In this document: one piece after another, positions 1-8,800 of the stretch
Layout: each line of letters begins with the position of its first letter
Position numbering within the stretch: position 1 is the stretch's first letter
Assembly (NCBI GenBank): GCA_028565635.1
Contig: JAOXYB010044937.1
Span: 1-12,459, forward strand
Length of the DNA: 12,459 bases
Direction: 5' to 3'
DNA from: Phoronis ovalis
Taxonomy: Eukaryota > Phoronida > Phoronidae
Notes under the pieces: model-generated
What the model saw: only the letters and a program-made list of their open reading frames with translations
Database searches by the model: none
What the model was told of the DNA's origin: nothing
Translations under genes and position numbers: made by a program

Positions 1-777
1 ACGGGCATGGGGAAAAGTCTAACTTTCGAAATTGCTATTTAAATATGACGTCACAAGGTCATGAATTATTCATATCACTGGAAAGCCTGCAAACTTTACA
101 AGTCCCTGTGGACGGCAAACACCCAACATATATATGATAGTAAAAGAAAAAAAATTTTCGAGATAATTAAAAACACTGATGTAAAAGACATAAAAAAGAG
201 AATACCGTAAACATAATTTTTTTTTTTTTTTTTTTAATGTTCACAAGGACTTGAGCAAGTCTACAGAATTGCTTGTTTAGTCTACTACTACAGAACTGCT
301 ACAGAGTTATTCAAAATGAATAAACTGGGTTTTTGGGTGTAACATAGCTATTTTGATTTTCTGAGTTCCTTTTTTTTACAACTAAATTTGTAAAATTATT
401 TTAGGAGCCAAAAACCCAGTTTATAAACTTTTTGAATGTCGACCCTTTAGTGCTATAGTTTTGTGAGTATTTATATTAATAATTATTAACATATAATTGT
501 TTAAACTATTGCTGTAGGTGCTATGTAATTTTAACTGAAGGTATAGATACTTAAATTGCAAATTTATACATATCAGAGTAAAGCTAGATACTAGATATTA
601 ATCAGTTAACCTATTTTATGTGCATAGCCTTCTAAATATTAAGCATTTTCTGCAATTCCTAAATTTTAAGTTGTTTGGTTAGTTTTAAATTAAAATTACT
701 ACTTATTTCTTAGTAGTTAGGGATATATGTTGTCAATAATTATTTTGATTTGTTAAATCCGTTAATAAATCTGTTGT
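1..777. other. SPARC intron, 5' part (no exon seen)
   Basis: This stretch lies upstream of the first recognisable SPARC exon and reads as intron. Stops are frequent in all frames and I found no segment resembling the acidic, follistatin-like or early EC parts of SPARC, so those exons should lie outside the window. It holds a T19 tract (217-235), a small inverted repeat (309-437) and a short local duplication of a CTACAGAAnTGCT motif near 259 and 289. A perfect TGACGTCA palindrome sits at 46-53, with no other support for a regulatory role. Confidence 0.5.
309..437. repeat. Small inverted-repeat (hairpin) element
   Basis: The left arm (about 309-336) and right arm (about 408-437) are inverted copies sharing the core AAACTGGGTTTTTGG, separated by about 70 bp of AT-rich loop. 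The arms run from ATTCAAAA to its complement TTTTTGAAT. No clear target-site duplication is visible. It may be an old MITE or a solitary foldback repeat in the SPARC intron. Confidence 0.6.
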
Positions 778-1125
778 GAGATAGTCCCGGGGGGGGGCAG
801 TCAGCATGAAAGTGGGTACGCATGTTCCAACAAAATTTCGCATGAAAGGGTATGTTTTTCGAACCACCGGCAGTTTAACGCACGTTACGCGCTTAGGGTC
901 TGTTTTTTTGGCTAAAATCAAGAAAAAGGGTGGTTTTTGACACTTTTTTTGTTAGGGGTGTTTTTTCCCAAAGTCACTTCCTTAAGGATGTATTTTTTCA
1001 AAAAAACTCACTTCCTTAGTGGTGTATTTTTTGCAGAATTTCACTTCTTTAGGGGCTTTTTTGAAAAGCCATGTTGGAACATGGGTACTCACTTTCATAT
1101 TAACTGCCCCCCCTGGGGAGATAGT
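778..1125. mobile_element. 332-bp MITE with 8-bp target-site duplication
   Basis: The element occupies 786-1117 and is flanked by identical 8-bp direct repeats GAGATAGT at 778-785 and 1118-1125. Its ends are long inverted repeats of about 50 bp. The left begins CCCGGGGGGGGGCAGT and the right, read on the other strand, CCCAGGGGGGGCAGTT. Both continue through ATGAAAGTG, GTAC and CATGTTCCAACA. It has no coding capacity. An 8-bp duplication is typical of hAT-type (also P or Merlin) DNA transposons, but the end sequence does not let me choose a superfamily. Short reading frames on both strands here are by-products of the inverted ends. It lies in the SPARC intron, 39 bp before a splice acceptor. 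Confidence 0.85.
952..1070. repeat. Tandem repeats inside the MITE (about 33 bp, 3.6 copies)
   Basis: Units start at about 952, 982, 1016 and 1049, with the last truncated. Each follows the pattern TTAGGGGTGTATTTTTT, then a variable A-rich stretch, then TCACTTCC. The array fills the right half of the element, so its two halves are not symmetric apart from the termini. Confidence 0.65.
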
Positions 1126-1164
1126 AGGATGAATACTTTGTATAAATCTGTTATATTTGTGCAG

Positions 1165-1289
1165 AATGATCGAAACGACTTGCCGAAGCCTGCAATGGAA
1201 TATGCTGAGAAATCTCAAAAACAAGAAAAGAACTGGGTTATTCCTGTAATCTGGAAATTCTGCGATCTTGACATTCATCCGTATGACAA
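1165..1289 (+). CDS. SPARC: SPARC exon: EC-domain helix and start of EF-hand 1
   Basis: The acceptor is TTATATTTGTGCAG ending at 1164; the donor is GACAA|GTAAGT after 1289. The exon starts in phase 0 and leaves two bases of a Lys codon. It encodes residues from NDRNDLPKP through WVIPVIWKFCDLD to DIHPYD. The reading frame continues open upstream through the MITE, but that part is intron because the homology begins only at the acceptor. Confidence 0.85.
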
Positions 1290-2720
1290 GTAAGTTGAAA
1301 GAAACACGAAAATACGAAAGCCTTAATTGCACTGATACGAAATGCGTGACAATAGCTTCATTCTAAGGCTTCTGGTGTAATTCAAAGTCCATTATTATCT
1401 CAGGTTATTATCATCATCATCGATGATGTGTGCAGACTTAGTTATAGTACTGATTTCCTACTTAAAATAAAGTTACAGAATGAAGCAGTTACAGAACAGG
1501 GTGTAAAAATTAATTTCTTTAAAGAAAATGTGGTAAAAATTGCTAGACGGAAGCATCTGAAGTTAATTACCATAAATGCTTGCAATAAATCTATATATAT
1601 TATTATGATTTAAATATTTTTAGGCAGGTTTCTCGACGTGAGCTGTTGCCTCTTACTGCTGCATTGAAAACCCTAGAGCAGTGTGTGGCACCATTCTTAG
1701 ATATTTGTGCAGGGGATGACAAAGAGATAACTTTAGAAGAATGGACGTCCTGTCTCAATCTTTCTAAAGGTACTTAAAATTGCATTTTTACAAGCAGAGT
1801 TTTTAAGTATAATAGTCTTATAGTCTGTGATTAGCCCAAATAATCAATAGCAGCTAGTATATTCAGCAATATATATACCCCATTATTTTAAATCATTAGC
1901 AAAGACATTCTCAGTGAATTCAAAAGATTAGGTTTTTTGTACTATATTTGGTGACTGTTTATGTTTATCTATAACAATAACTTTGATAAATAAATTACTT
2001 TATGCCCATTGGTTATTGTATATACCAAACAGATCTGATCGACTTTCTAAAGCAACACTCCCTTCAGATATGGCTTTCAGAAAGCTACGTACACCAACAG
2101 ATGATTTACATATTAAAATATGATGGTTTGCTAGTATATAAACCCCCTCAAAAAATTATCCTCATTGGATGCTGCTATATCACTCATGCTGATAAAAATA
2201 TATGTTAAAAATAACATACAAATTTCACAACGATACGGGTGTGGTATATACTTTAACCTTTTTCGCAAGTCAGAGGTGTAAGGCAAGATTTGACAGAGAT
2301 CTTTTAGTTTTACTATCCTTTGCATAGAAATGAGACACTGTGTTATAAGTGGTATTTCGTTTGCGACATCACATTTTGTAATGAGGACGTTACTTATAAA
2401 GCAAAGGCATTACCCCGTTAGCTTTAACCGCAGCAGGAATCTTTCTGAACATTTAATCTTCATCATTATCATATCATCATGATAAAGGTTTTGCGTTCCA
2501 GAATTCGAATGTTCCCACTTCAGCTCAAGCTAATGCGGTAATGCTTTTGCTTCATAACTAATGTCCTTATTATAAAATGCAACATCACAAACGAAATATC
2601 ACTATACCAGAGGATCGCATTTCGTAGCAAACGATCGTAACATTATTGTATTTGGTAACAATTTTTTTTCCAGATGATGCTGAACAATTCAACAACATGT
2701 GTGACGAACTACATGTTTAA
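1165..2720 (+). CDS. SPARC: SPARC/osteonectin-like protein, C-terminal extracellular Ca2+-binding (EC) domain, 5'-partial
   Basis: Three exons (1165-1289, 1624-1769, 2674-2720) join in frame, with phase 2 then phase 1 introns, to give about 105 C-terminal residues ending at TAA 2718-2720. SPARC is a secreted matricellular glycoprotein that binds collagen and calcium in the extracellular matrix. Visible family marks are the helix carrying VIPVIWKF, the SPARC-specific EF-hand 1 pattern DxHPxDxxxSxxEL (DIHPYDKQVSRREL), and a second EF-hand region bracketed by cysteines and ending ITLEEWTSC. The HPxD loop favours SPARC over SMOC, testican or FSTL1. EF-hand 2 (CAGDDKEITLEE) is one residue short and lacks the first Asp. 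Extra cysteines occur in WKFC and in the last exon (NNMC). The N-terminal acidic and follistatin-like parts lie outside the window. Identification as a SPARC-family EC domain is strong; orthology to SPARC itself is likely. Confidence 0.87.
1290..1623 (+). other. SPARC intron (334 bp)
   Basis: The intron is bounded by GTAAGT and TTTTTAG. It contains a short palindrome, ATCATCGATGAT, near 1420, and otherwise nothing recognisable. A 61-codon open frame inside it has no homology features. Confidence 0.7.
1624..1769 (+). CDS. SPARC: SPARC exon: EF-hand 1 to EF-hand 2
   Basis: The exon starts after TTTTTAG, contributing one base to a split Lys codon, and ends at AAAG|GTACTT. It encodes QVSRRELLPL, a cysteine-containing linker (LEQCVAPFLDIC), then the degenerate EF-hand 2 and EEWTSCLNLSK. 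The Cys pair around EF-hand 2 matches the disulfide-stabilised hand known in SPARC. Confidence 0.88.
1770..2343 (+). other. SPARC last intron, 5' part
   Basis: AT-rich intronic sequence. The open frames of 60-70 codons on both strands around 2002-2325 show no domain-like composition or splice context, and I treat them as chance. No RNA gene was seen. Confidence 0.55.
2344..2606. mobile_element. Foldback/MITE-like element, about 260 bp
   Basis: Two inverted arms of about 80 bp lie at about 2344-2430 and 2528-2606. Both contain GTnATATTTCGTTTG-type ends (left GTGGTATTTCGTTTG; right, complemented, GTGATATTTCGTTTG), then ACATTAG/ACGTTAC, AAGCAAAnGCATTACC and TTAGCTT. The roughly 95-bp centre contains CATCAT runs and EcoRI-like GAATTC. 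It has no coding capacity. TA-rich borders could mean a TA target, but no duplication is certain. It lies entirely within the last SPARC intron. Confidence 0.75.
2674..2720 (+). CDS. SPARC: SPARC terminal coding exon
   Basis: The acceptor is a strong polypyrimidine tract (ATTTTTTTTCCAG) ending at 2673. The 47-bp coding part completes a split Asp codon and encodes DAEQFNNMCDELHV, then TAA. The short C-terminal extension past EF-hand 2 is normal for SPARC. The Cys here and the one before EF-hand 1 are both absent from vertebrate SPARC at these places as I recall them, so they could pair. Confidence 0.8.
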
Positions 2721-3038
2721 TTTCTTATGCAGATCTCAAACAAGACAAGAATGATTATAAAGTTTCATTTTTAGTAGTCAAACAGTCACCGTGCTGTAGA
2801 ACAGCTGGGAACTGACACGATTGTTTGCTACAGTTCAATTTGCTTTATAGTAAATGTACAGAGATGTGAAGTGGTGCTGTCATCATGTAAGGCTTTGTGT
2901 AAGTTGTGGAGGACTGAACTAAAACAGTTTTTAAACATCTATTAACTGTGTAGTTATTTTAGTCAAATTGTAACATAGTATCACTGCCCCTATTGATTAA
3001 CATTCAGTTAATAGTAAAATAAAGTAGATCAGAATAAA
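2721..3038 (+). other. SPARC 3' UTR with two poly(A) signals
   Basis: Downstream of the SPARC stop there are two AATAAA hexamers on the + strand, at 3018-3023 and 3033-3038. Cleavage is expected within about 10-30 bp after them. No coding or RNA feature was seen in this stretch. Confidence 0.7.
3018..3038 (+). terminator. Tandem AATAAA polyadenylation signals for SPARC
   Basis: Two canonical hexamers lie 15 bp apart, about 300 bp after the SPARC stop codon. They are the first AATAAA motifs after the stop, followed by a T-rich stretch (TTGCTTTTCTTATTCTTGG), as expected of a downstream element. Confidence 0.7.
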
Positions 3039-3210
3039 TCCTTAATTTTGGATTTTTCATTGCTTTTCTTATTCTTGGTCTAGTTTGTATAGAGCGTGCT
3101 CTGTTGTTTGTTTTAACCTAAACTTCAAACTGATGTTTTGAAATTATTTGATATACACCTAGAAATTACTCTATATACTAAAAACATTCTATTTGACATT
3201 ATCTTAAAGA

Positions 3211-3900
3211 TAGGGAATATTGTTCACACTTTATACTTAAAATTAAATTTTACCTATTTAAGTGAAAAGATAGACAAATAGTAGTAAATATATTATGAAA
3301 GTTATAGCTCAAACATTCTAAAGCTGTAACTTTTTTTCTTTGAGTAAGACATGTGACCAAAATGGTTGCCATTTTGGGTTAAAACATTAAAAATGTAAAG
3401 TTCAAAGGAAAATGTCATAAACCACGTACTAGCCCTACATAGTTTTGCACAAATAATCCTTACATATATAGCTACAAAATGGCTGTAGGTTTTTGAAATT
3501 TTTTAATTGTTCAAAAGATACGAATTTCTAAGTTTATGGAAAATTGAGGGGATGAAACTTTGAAAGTTCATATTTTTTTTAACCAAATAAAATTTAATCC
3601 AACAGTTTGTAGCTATACTATATATATGTAAGGCATATTATATTAGTGCAAAGTTCAACTATGTGGTATGAGAATTTTGGCTTCTTTGAAATTTTACATT
3701 TCAAAAATTTAAGGTTTTTAGTCAAATGGCAATCTTACAGGTCACATGACCTAGTCCGAGAAAAATAAGTTTACGAATTTAGAAAGTGAGTTGTATACTT
3801 TCAAAATATAATACTTTTATTTGTCTATCTCTCATTTAAATACTTAAAATTTAATTTAAAATATAAAGTGCAAATAAGTTGTGCCAAACAATATTCGCTA
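3211..3900. repeat. Imperfect palindrome of about 690 bp between the two gene ends
   Basis: The left arm begins TAGGGAATATTGTT at 3211; the right arm ends with its complement AACAATATTCGCTA at 3900. Matching blocks recur in inverted order all the way to the middle near 3550: TTAAATTTTA with AGATAGACAAATA (3240s and 3820s), CATGTGACC with TTGCCATTT (3350s and 3740s), and CCTTACATATATAG with TAGCTACAAA (3458-3479 and 3605-3633). The arms are diverged with small indels, so this is an old foldback element or an inverted duplication. No open frame of note and no certain target-site duplication are present. Confidence 0.78.
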
Positions 3901-5614
3901 CTTAGTTTTCCACTTTGAGGATGAAGTTGTGTACTGTGCTCAGTATTATGGATTTGACAATCTTCTGAGATATTCAAAGCTAAGAATGTGCTAGTAGTAA
4001 CGCAGTCATCTTTACATCACCGCAGGCTTATATTCACACTTGTTAGAAAGTAGTGTGATGACCAGACAACCTAATCCGCTTTGCCCTATTATCTCGAAAG
4101 CGAAACACCATGAAAACAATGTTTATGAGAAATTTGTTCCTAGGAATTTATTCAAACATAAGTGCAGTCCATAGGTACAACAGGTTTCTGCAGATATTTC
4201 AAGAGGACTAGTATAGAACATGTTATAAAGAATCATCTGAACATATGATTATGTTTGTTGAAAATGAGAGATGACACCATGAACATGCAGTGATCTTCAC
4301 AAAAATGACATTTGTTTTAAGGTATATAACTGAACCTTAGAGCACACAACATCTAAATTGTCATTTTATTACAACTTGCTGAGATTAACATAAAGGTATC
4401 AACCACCTGCAATATGTATATTTCACTTGTTTTGTGGAGAACACTGCCATGCAATATTTACTTTACCACCCCCTCTAAACCATATTAGAGCCATTGTTTG
4501 GACATAAAACTTGGCCAGCTGCGTAACAATATTTGTGCATTTTTTATTATCTATACAGGAGTTAATATCAAAACAACGGCTCACTGAAAAATAAGCTTTA
4601 ACATTTTTACAGCTGGCAAACTTTTCTAGCAATATTTATGTTACATCAAAACACAGGTGTTGTAAAAGACTACAAGGAACTACAGTAAACCCACAGCCTA
4701 TGTTATATAACAAGGCAAACATATATAACATAAAATGCTAGTGTAGATCACAAACTTCAGTCAGAAATAGTTATACAATATAGCAATCAGTGTTGAACTT
4801 GTTACAAAACCTGTGATTTTAAACAAGACATCAAAGCTGAAGATTTTTAACAAATTTGTGACAAGTTAAACACCAACGACTACCTGACTTGGAATAAAAA
4901 TAACATTTTTTAAGTATTATGAAACTTTATACTGTTGTGTTATGGTGGTCAGAAAAAACGAGAACATTTTCACACAACTTGTAGTCTCACTTTCTTAACT
5001 CTGCAAAATACAGCTTGCATAGCTGACAACAGTATACTCGGCACCTTCGGACACCAAAAACAAAGAGGATTTATATTAATATAATTAAATACTAAGTGAT
5101 AGTCTTTACTTTCAATCTGTGGTATTTTGTAACTGAGCAGTCAACACTATAGAGCACGAGATCAACCCAAGGTTTTTGTAGCCAAGCCAAGTATCCAGGA
5201 CAATAATAGTTTTACGAAAATATGCAATTCTGTGTTCTGCACTTAATTATTAAGTATCTACATTTATTAATGGTTAATCTACAAATGTTACACCCAATGC
5301 AATCTCAGACCCATTCATTTTATGCAATATGACCATATTTACAATTTATATTCAAGTTTCAGTAATACAAAATACATAAAGAATTGCATTGGAAGTAACA
5401 AAAATGATGACTGATGATAAATAATGTACACTAAAGATTCAGTTTGCAGGTGTGCTGACAAAACTGACAGAATAACAAAATCAAATCACACCTATAATCA
5501 CATGCACACCTCTAATACAGATTGCACCTGGGGAATGATATAAAGCTAGTACTACTATTTCAACCGAGTTAAGGACACATGAATTGCATATGTTCGTGGA
5601 GCACTGTTATTTCC
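3901..5614 (-). other. Presumed G3BP 3' UTR and flank
   Basis: This is non-coding sequence downstream of the G3BP stop. Minus-strand AATAAA signals (TTTATT on +) lie at 5263-5268, 4543-4548, 4365-4370 and 4147-4152, allowing 3' UTRs from about 350 to about 1470 bases. Which are used cannot be told from sequence. A 69-codon open frame near 4423-4632 has no recognisable features. A short motif, TTTGTGGAGAACACT, at about 4433 recurs in a G3BP intron. Confidence 0.5.
5263..5268 (-). terminator. First candidate poly(A) signal for G3BP
   Basis: TTTATT on the + strand reads AATAAA on the gene strand, about 350 bases past the G3BP stop codon. It is the nearest canonical hexamer; three more lie farther downstream. 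Confidence 0.45.
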
Positions 5615-5881
5615 TCAACGTCTTGGACCTCCAAACCCTCCTCCAGAATTAGCACTGCCTCCTCTTCCAGGCCCTCTAGATGCCTCTGCCCTATTTCCGC
5701 CTACATTACCCCTTTCCCCTCGCCCACCTCCTCGTCTGTCACCACCAGGTGGACCTCTTCCTCTATCACTGGATCCACCACCTCTTCCTTGTCGTGATGC
5801 ACTGCCTGGACGACCACCACCATCACTACGGGCCTTCTTCTCTTCAACATTCAAACGATGGTCTCCACGAATTTTAATTGG
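5615..5881 (-). CDS. G3BP1: G3BP terminal coding exon: RRM end and RGG tail
   Basis: The acceptor is TTTTTAG just above 5881; the exon is in phase 0 and encodes 88 residues, 384-471, then TGA at 5617-5615. It begins [18 protein letters not shown], completing the RRM, and continues as Gly/Arg-rich sequence with many RGG, GRG and RGR units ending GGPRR. Such tails bind RNA and promote condensate formation, and are usually arginine-methylated. Open frames on the opposite strand here are shadows. Confidence 0.95.
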   Translation of the reverse strand, partial: PIKIRGDHRLNVEEKKARSDGGGRPGSASRQGRGGGSSDRGRGPPGGDRRGGGRGERGNVGGNRAEASRGPGRGGSANSGGGFGGPRR

Positions 5882-8800
5882 CTAAAAATGATAATTAAAG
5901 TGATTGGACATGCTAATACATATTTAAACTATTAATACGCTAATGCATCAATGTCAGAGGAATTACAGTCGGTGAGATGTGATATAGCTCAAGTTCTGGG
6001 TGCATGAAGTTGTTCTCATTTGAGGGCAAGTTTCTTCATAGCCAATACTTCGCATTTGCTACTTCAAAGAAAGCACCAGGAAAATTTATGCAAACAACTG
6101 TCAAACGCATTCTGTCTGCTACGTCTAAACAAACCATACCATTTTCATATTTTTACCATGCAGTAGTAAAACAATATCCACCAGTTTTATGCATTTCGAC
6201 AATTACAACACACTTTATATTATTACCTTTTCGGCTAGTACTTTCTGCACAGGACCTGTATCTTCAAACACTACAAAACCAAAGTTCGGTAATCTTCCTC
6301 CGCCTGCTTTTGTATTTATTCGTAATTCTACTACTTTTCCAAATGCTGTAACAGAAAATGAGCAGTGACAATAAGTGTGAACAGTGCCCAAAGTTTTCAG
6401 TTAATTACCAAATTACAATTCACTGGGAAAATTTAAAACATGGCTCAAACTTTTATACTTAATGACTTACTTTCAAAAAATGTTTTTAATTCCTTTTCAG
6501 TGACATCGTGCGGTAAATTTCCAACAAAAAGTTGATTACTGTCAGGGAAACGTGGTGGTCGCGAACGACCGCTTTCAAAGTCACTGTCCTCACGTCCAGT
6601 TCTTGGCTGTTCATCACGTCCAGTGCTTATGCGGTCGCGTGATCCCCTACAATGACAAAATTTACAAAAATTACTGAGAAACAAAAAAACTGAAAGCAAG
6701 AATTACAGTGGTAGGCTGGGATTTGAATGAAATGTGTGACTCAGATTTTGAGTACATGATGTTCTTGAAATATAAGAGGGCAAGTTTTTTGCCATAGCCA
6801 GTAATTCCATAATTAAGAAAGAACATACACCAAAACTGCCAGTTTTGATTGTCATTTTCCTTTACATTAAAACCCTATATTTATATTCCTATTTATTAAG
6901 CTACCAAAAAAATAACATTGCACATTTTCGATCATTTGAATGTAATTATGTTCTTACCTTGGGGTTCTCTGGGGTAGAGGGGTTTCTTTAGCAGGTGCAG
7001 TGGCAGCCTTGGGGGCAGTAGGTGCTGGCCCAGGTGCCGATGCACCTGCTGGCGTGTTCTTACTTGCCATAGCAGCCCATGAAAATGTCTTTGGTTCTGC
7101 TGTAAGAAATTAAGAGATCCTTTGAATTAAAGCTGATTTTAAAAAAATTAATTCCTAAAATTTCTCACAAAATCGCAATTAACAACATTTTTTATATAAC
7201 CTTTAAGGATTATAACAGGTGGGGCAGCAAGACATATTAAAGTGTGCATATACATCTTTTAAAACAATATAATTTACTGCACCAACCAGGTTGTTCCGGT
7301 TGCTGTTCTTCAGTTTCTACTTCAGGTTCATCGTAAGGTTCCTGTTCAGGCTCCTCTTCAACTGGCTTCTCATCAACAGGTTCCTCCAACTTAGGAGATG
7401 AAACATCCATCTGTTCAGAGGCATGAGCATCACCATTTCTGAAATGTACGCAACAATAAATTCAACTGCTGAGGGAATGTGATTCGTTTTACAAACAATT
7501 AAACAAATTAAATTTGCAAGCATAAATCGAAGGTGCTAGTAGTACATTGTCGGAATTGCGAGAAAAATTGTTGGCTCAGGTTTGAGTACATATTGGTGTT
7601 CTCAACACTTAACATCTGAGAGGGCAAGTTTGTCATCATAGCCAACATTTTCACTCCGCAGTATTCAAATAAAAGCATCCTCAATTTTAAGGCAAATTGA
7701 GTCAAACTTAGCCTATTCCAGTTAGGAGCTTTCTCATGAAATGGACAATTTAATTCGTACGCAATCAAGAATTTTATATGTCAAAGGTGCACAATTTTGG
7801 GCATTTCCATAGTTTAGAATTAAACAATTTTCTTACAAAATTATGTGAGAGTAGCACTTTACACTACATTTTGAAGAGAAGCTACTTACGGGAGAGGAGG
7901 CTGAGTGGGCTCTGCAAAGTAGCCACTGGTGATGCTAGGATCCTGCACAGGCTTCATTGGTTGTGAGATAGCAACATCCACAACTTCTGGCTCAGAATCT
8001 GGAATATTCAGGTAGGCTTCTATTCAATATTATGACACATATTTTAACAACTGGCATGGGCTCTTTGAAAATGTTAATGACAGTTACAATTTCACACACG
8101 CAGAATTCAAAATTAATGTCTGCATGCCTTTCTAGCATTTGCTTTGGGTCAGCCACAAAAACAATATAACTGTTGCTCAGAGTCAGTTGTCATCAAGTTG
8201 GTGAGGTGGCTAATGATGGCAGGCAAACCATCACCACAACCCACTTGTCTGACGCAAATTACAAGCATCATTGCAACTTTAGAAAGCAATCCATTCTTCC
8301 TCTGACTGATGGGCTACATACATAGCTAATGTCTAGAAATGTACACCAAGTAGTTTAACACACACAGTGAAATGTTTTCATTAATTTTACGAATGAATAC
8401 ACCAACAAACTGCAACAGCCATTTTCATAAAACTTTATCAATGGGGGAATTCTAATAGAACTTTCTTTTTCATTTGTGTAAAGTTCTCTTTTATGAGAAT
8501 TTGCTTTTCTATTAATGTAGGAGTACATCTTTCTTAGCAGTGCATGTCTCTAAAGCTTGCAGTAATTACAATTATTCAGATAGCAACCAGATGTTTGCAG
8601 TTCTGCTTTTTAAGATTTTTGAAAAATATGGGTGCGTGGCCATTTTTTGATTTGAATATATGCACTGCAAAAGCAACTCAGGTGATGGTTAACGTACCAA
8701 CATGCTCCTCCTGGTGGTCAGCATCAGAATCAGTATCATGGAAAACCTCATCCTGATAACGGAAAATGTCATTGTGAACATAGTACTTCTTTGGTGACTG

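Noticed and set aside
46-53. TGACGTCA palindrome as a CREB-type site
   Set aside because: A lone 8-bp match inside an intron without other regulatory signs.
937-1293. 118-codon open frame on + strand
   Set aside because: Its first two thirds are the MITE and intron; only the part from 1165 is a SPARC exon, shown by the acceptor and the start of homology.
733-1332. Minus-strand open frames sharing a PTFMLTAPPRDYLT-like or similar segment
   Set aside because: The likeness comes from the inverted ends of the MITE read in both directions, not from a protein gene.
1415-1465. Possible C/D snoRNA on + strand (CGATGATG ... CTGA) in the SPARC intron
   Set aside because: Only about 37 nt between boxes, no terminal stem and no rRNA-complementary guide.
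2002-2325. Open frames of 64-68 codons in the SPARC intron
   Set aside because: No start context, splice sites or domain-like composition; they lie between two proven SPARC exons.
5579-5877. Plus-strand open frames opposite the RGG exon
   Set aside because: Shadows of the Gly/Arg-rich coding strand, giving Ser/Pro/His-rich translations with no features of their own.
6004-6351. 115-codon open frame on + strand
   Set aside because: It runs opposite a G3BP exon, an intron and snoRNA copy 1d; no homology or initiation context supports it.
8200-8260. Reading the 8200s repeat as a + strand snoRNA (ATGATGG ... CTGA)
   Set aside because: Too short between boxes; the minus-strand reading gives full C, D', C', D boxes, a closing stem and an 18S guide, in the sense of the host gene.
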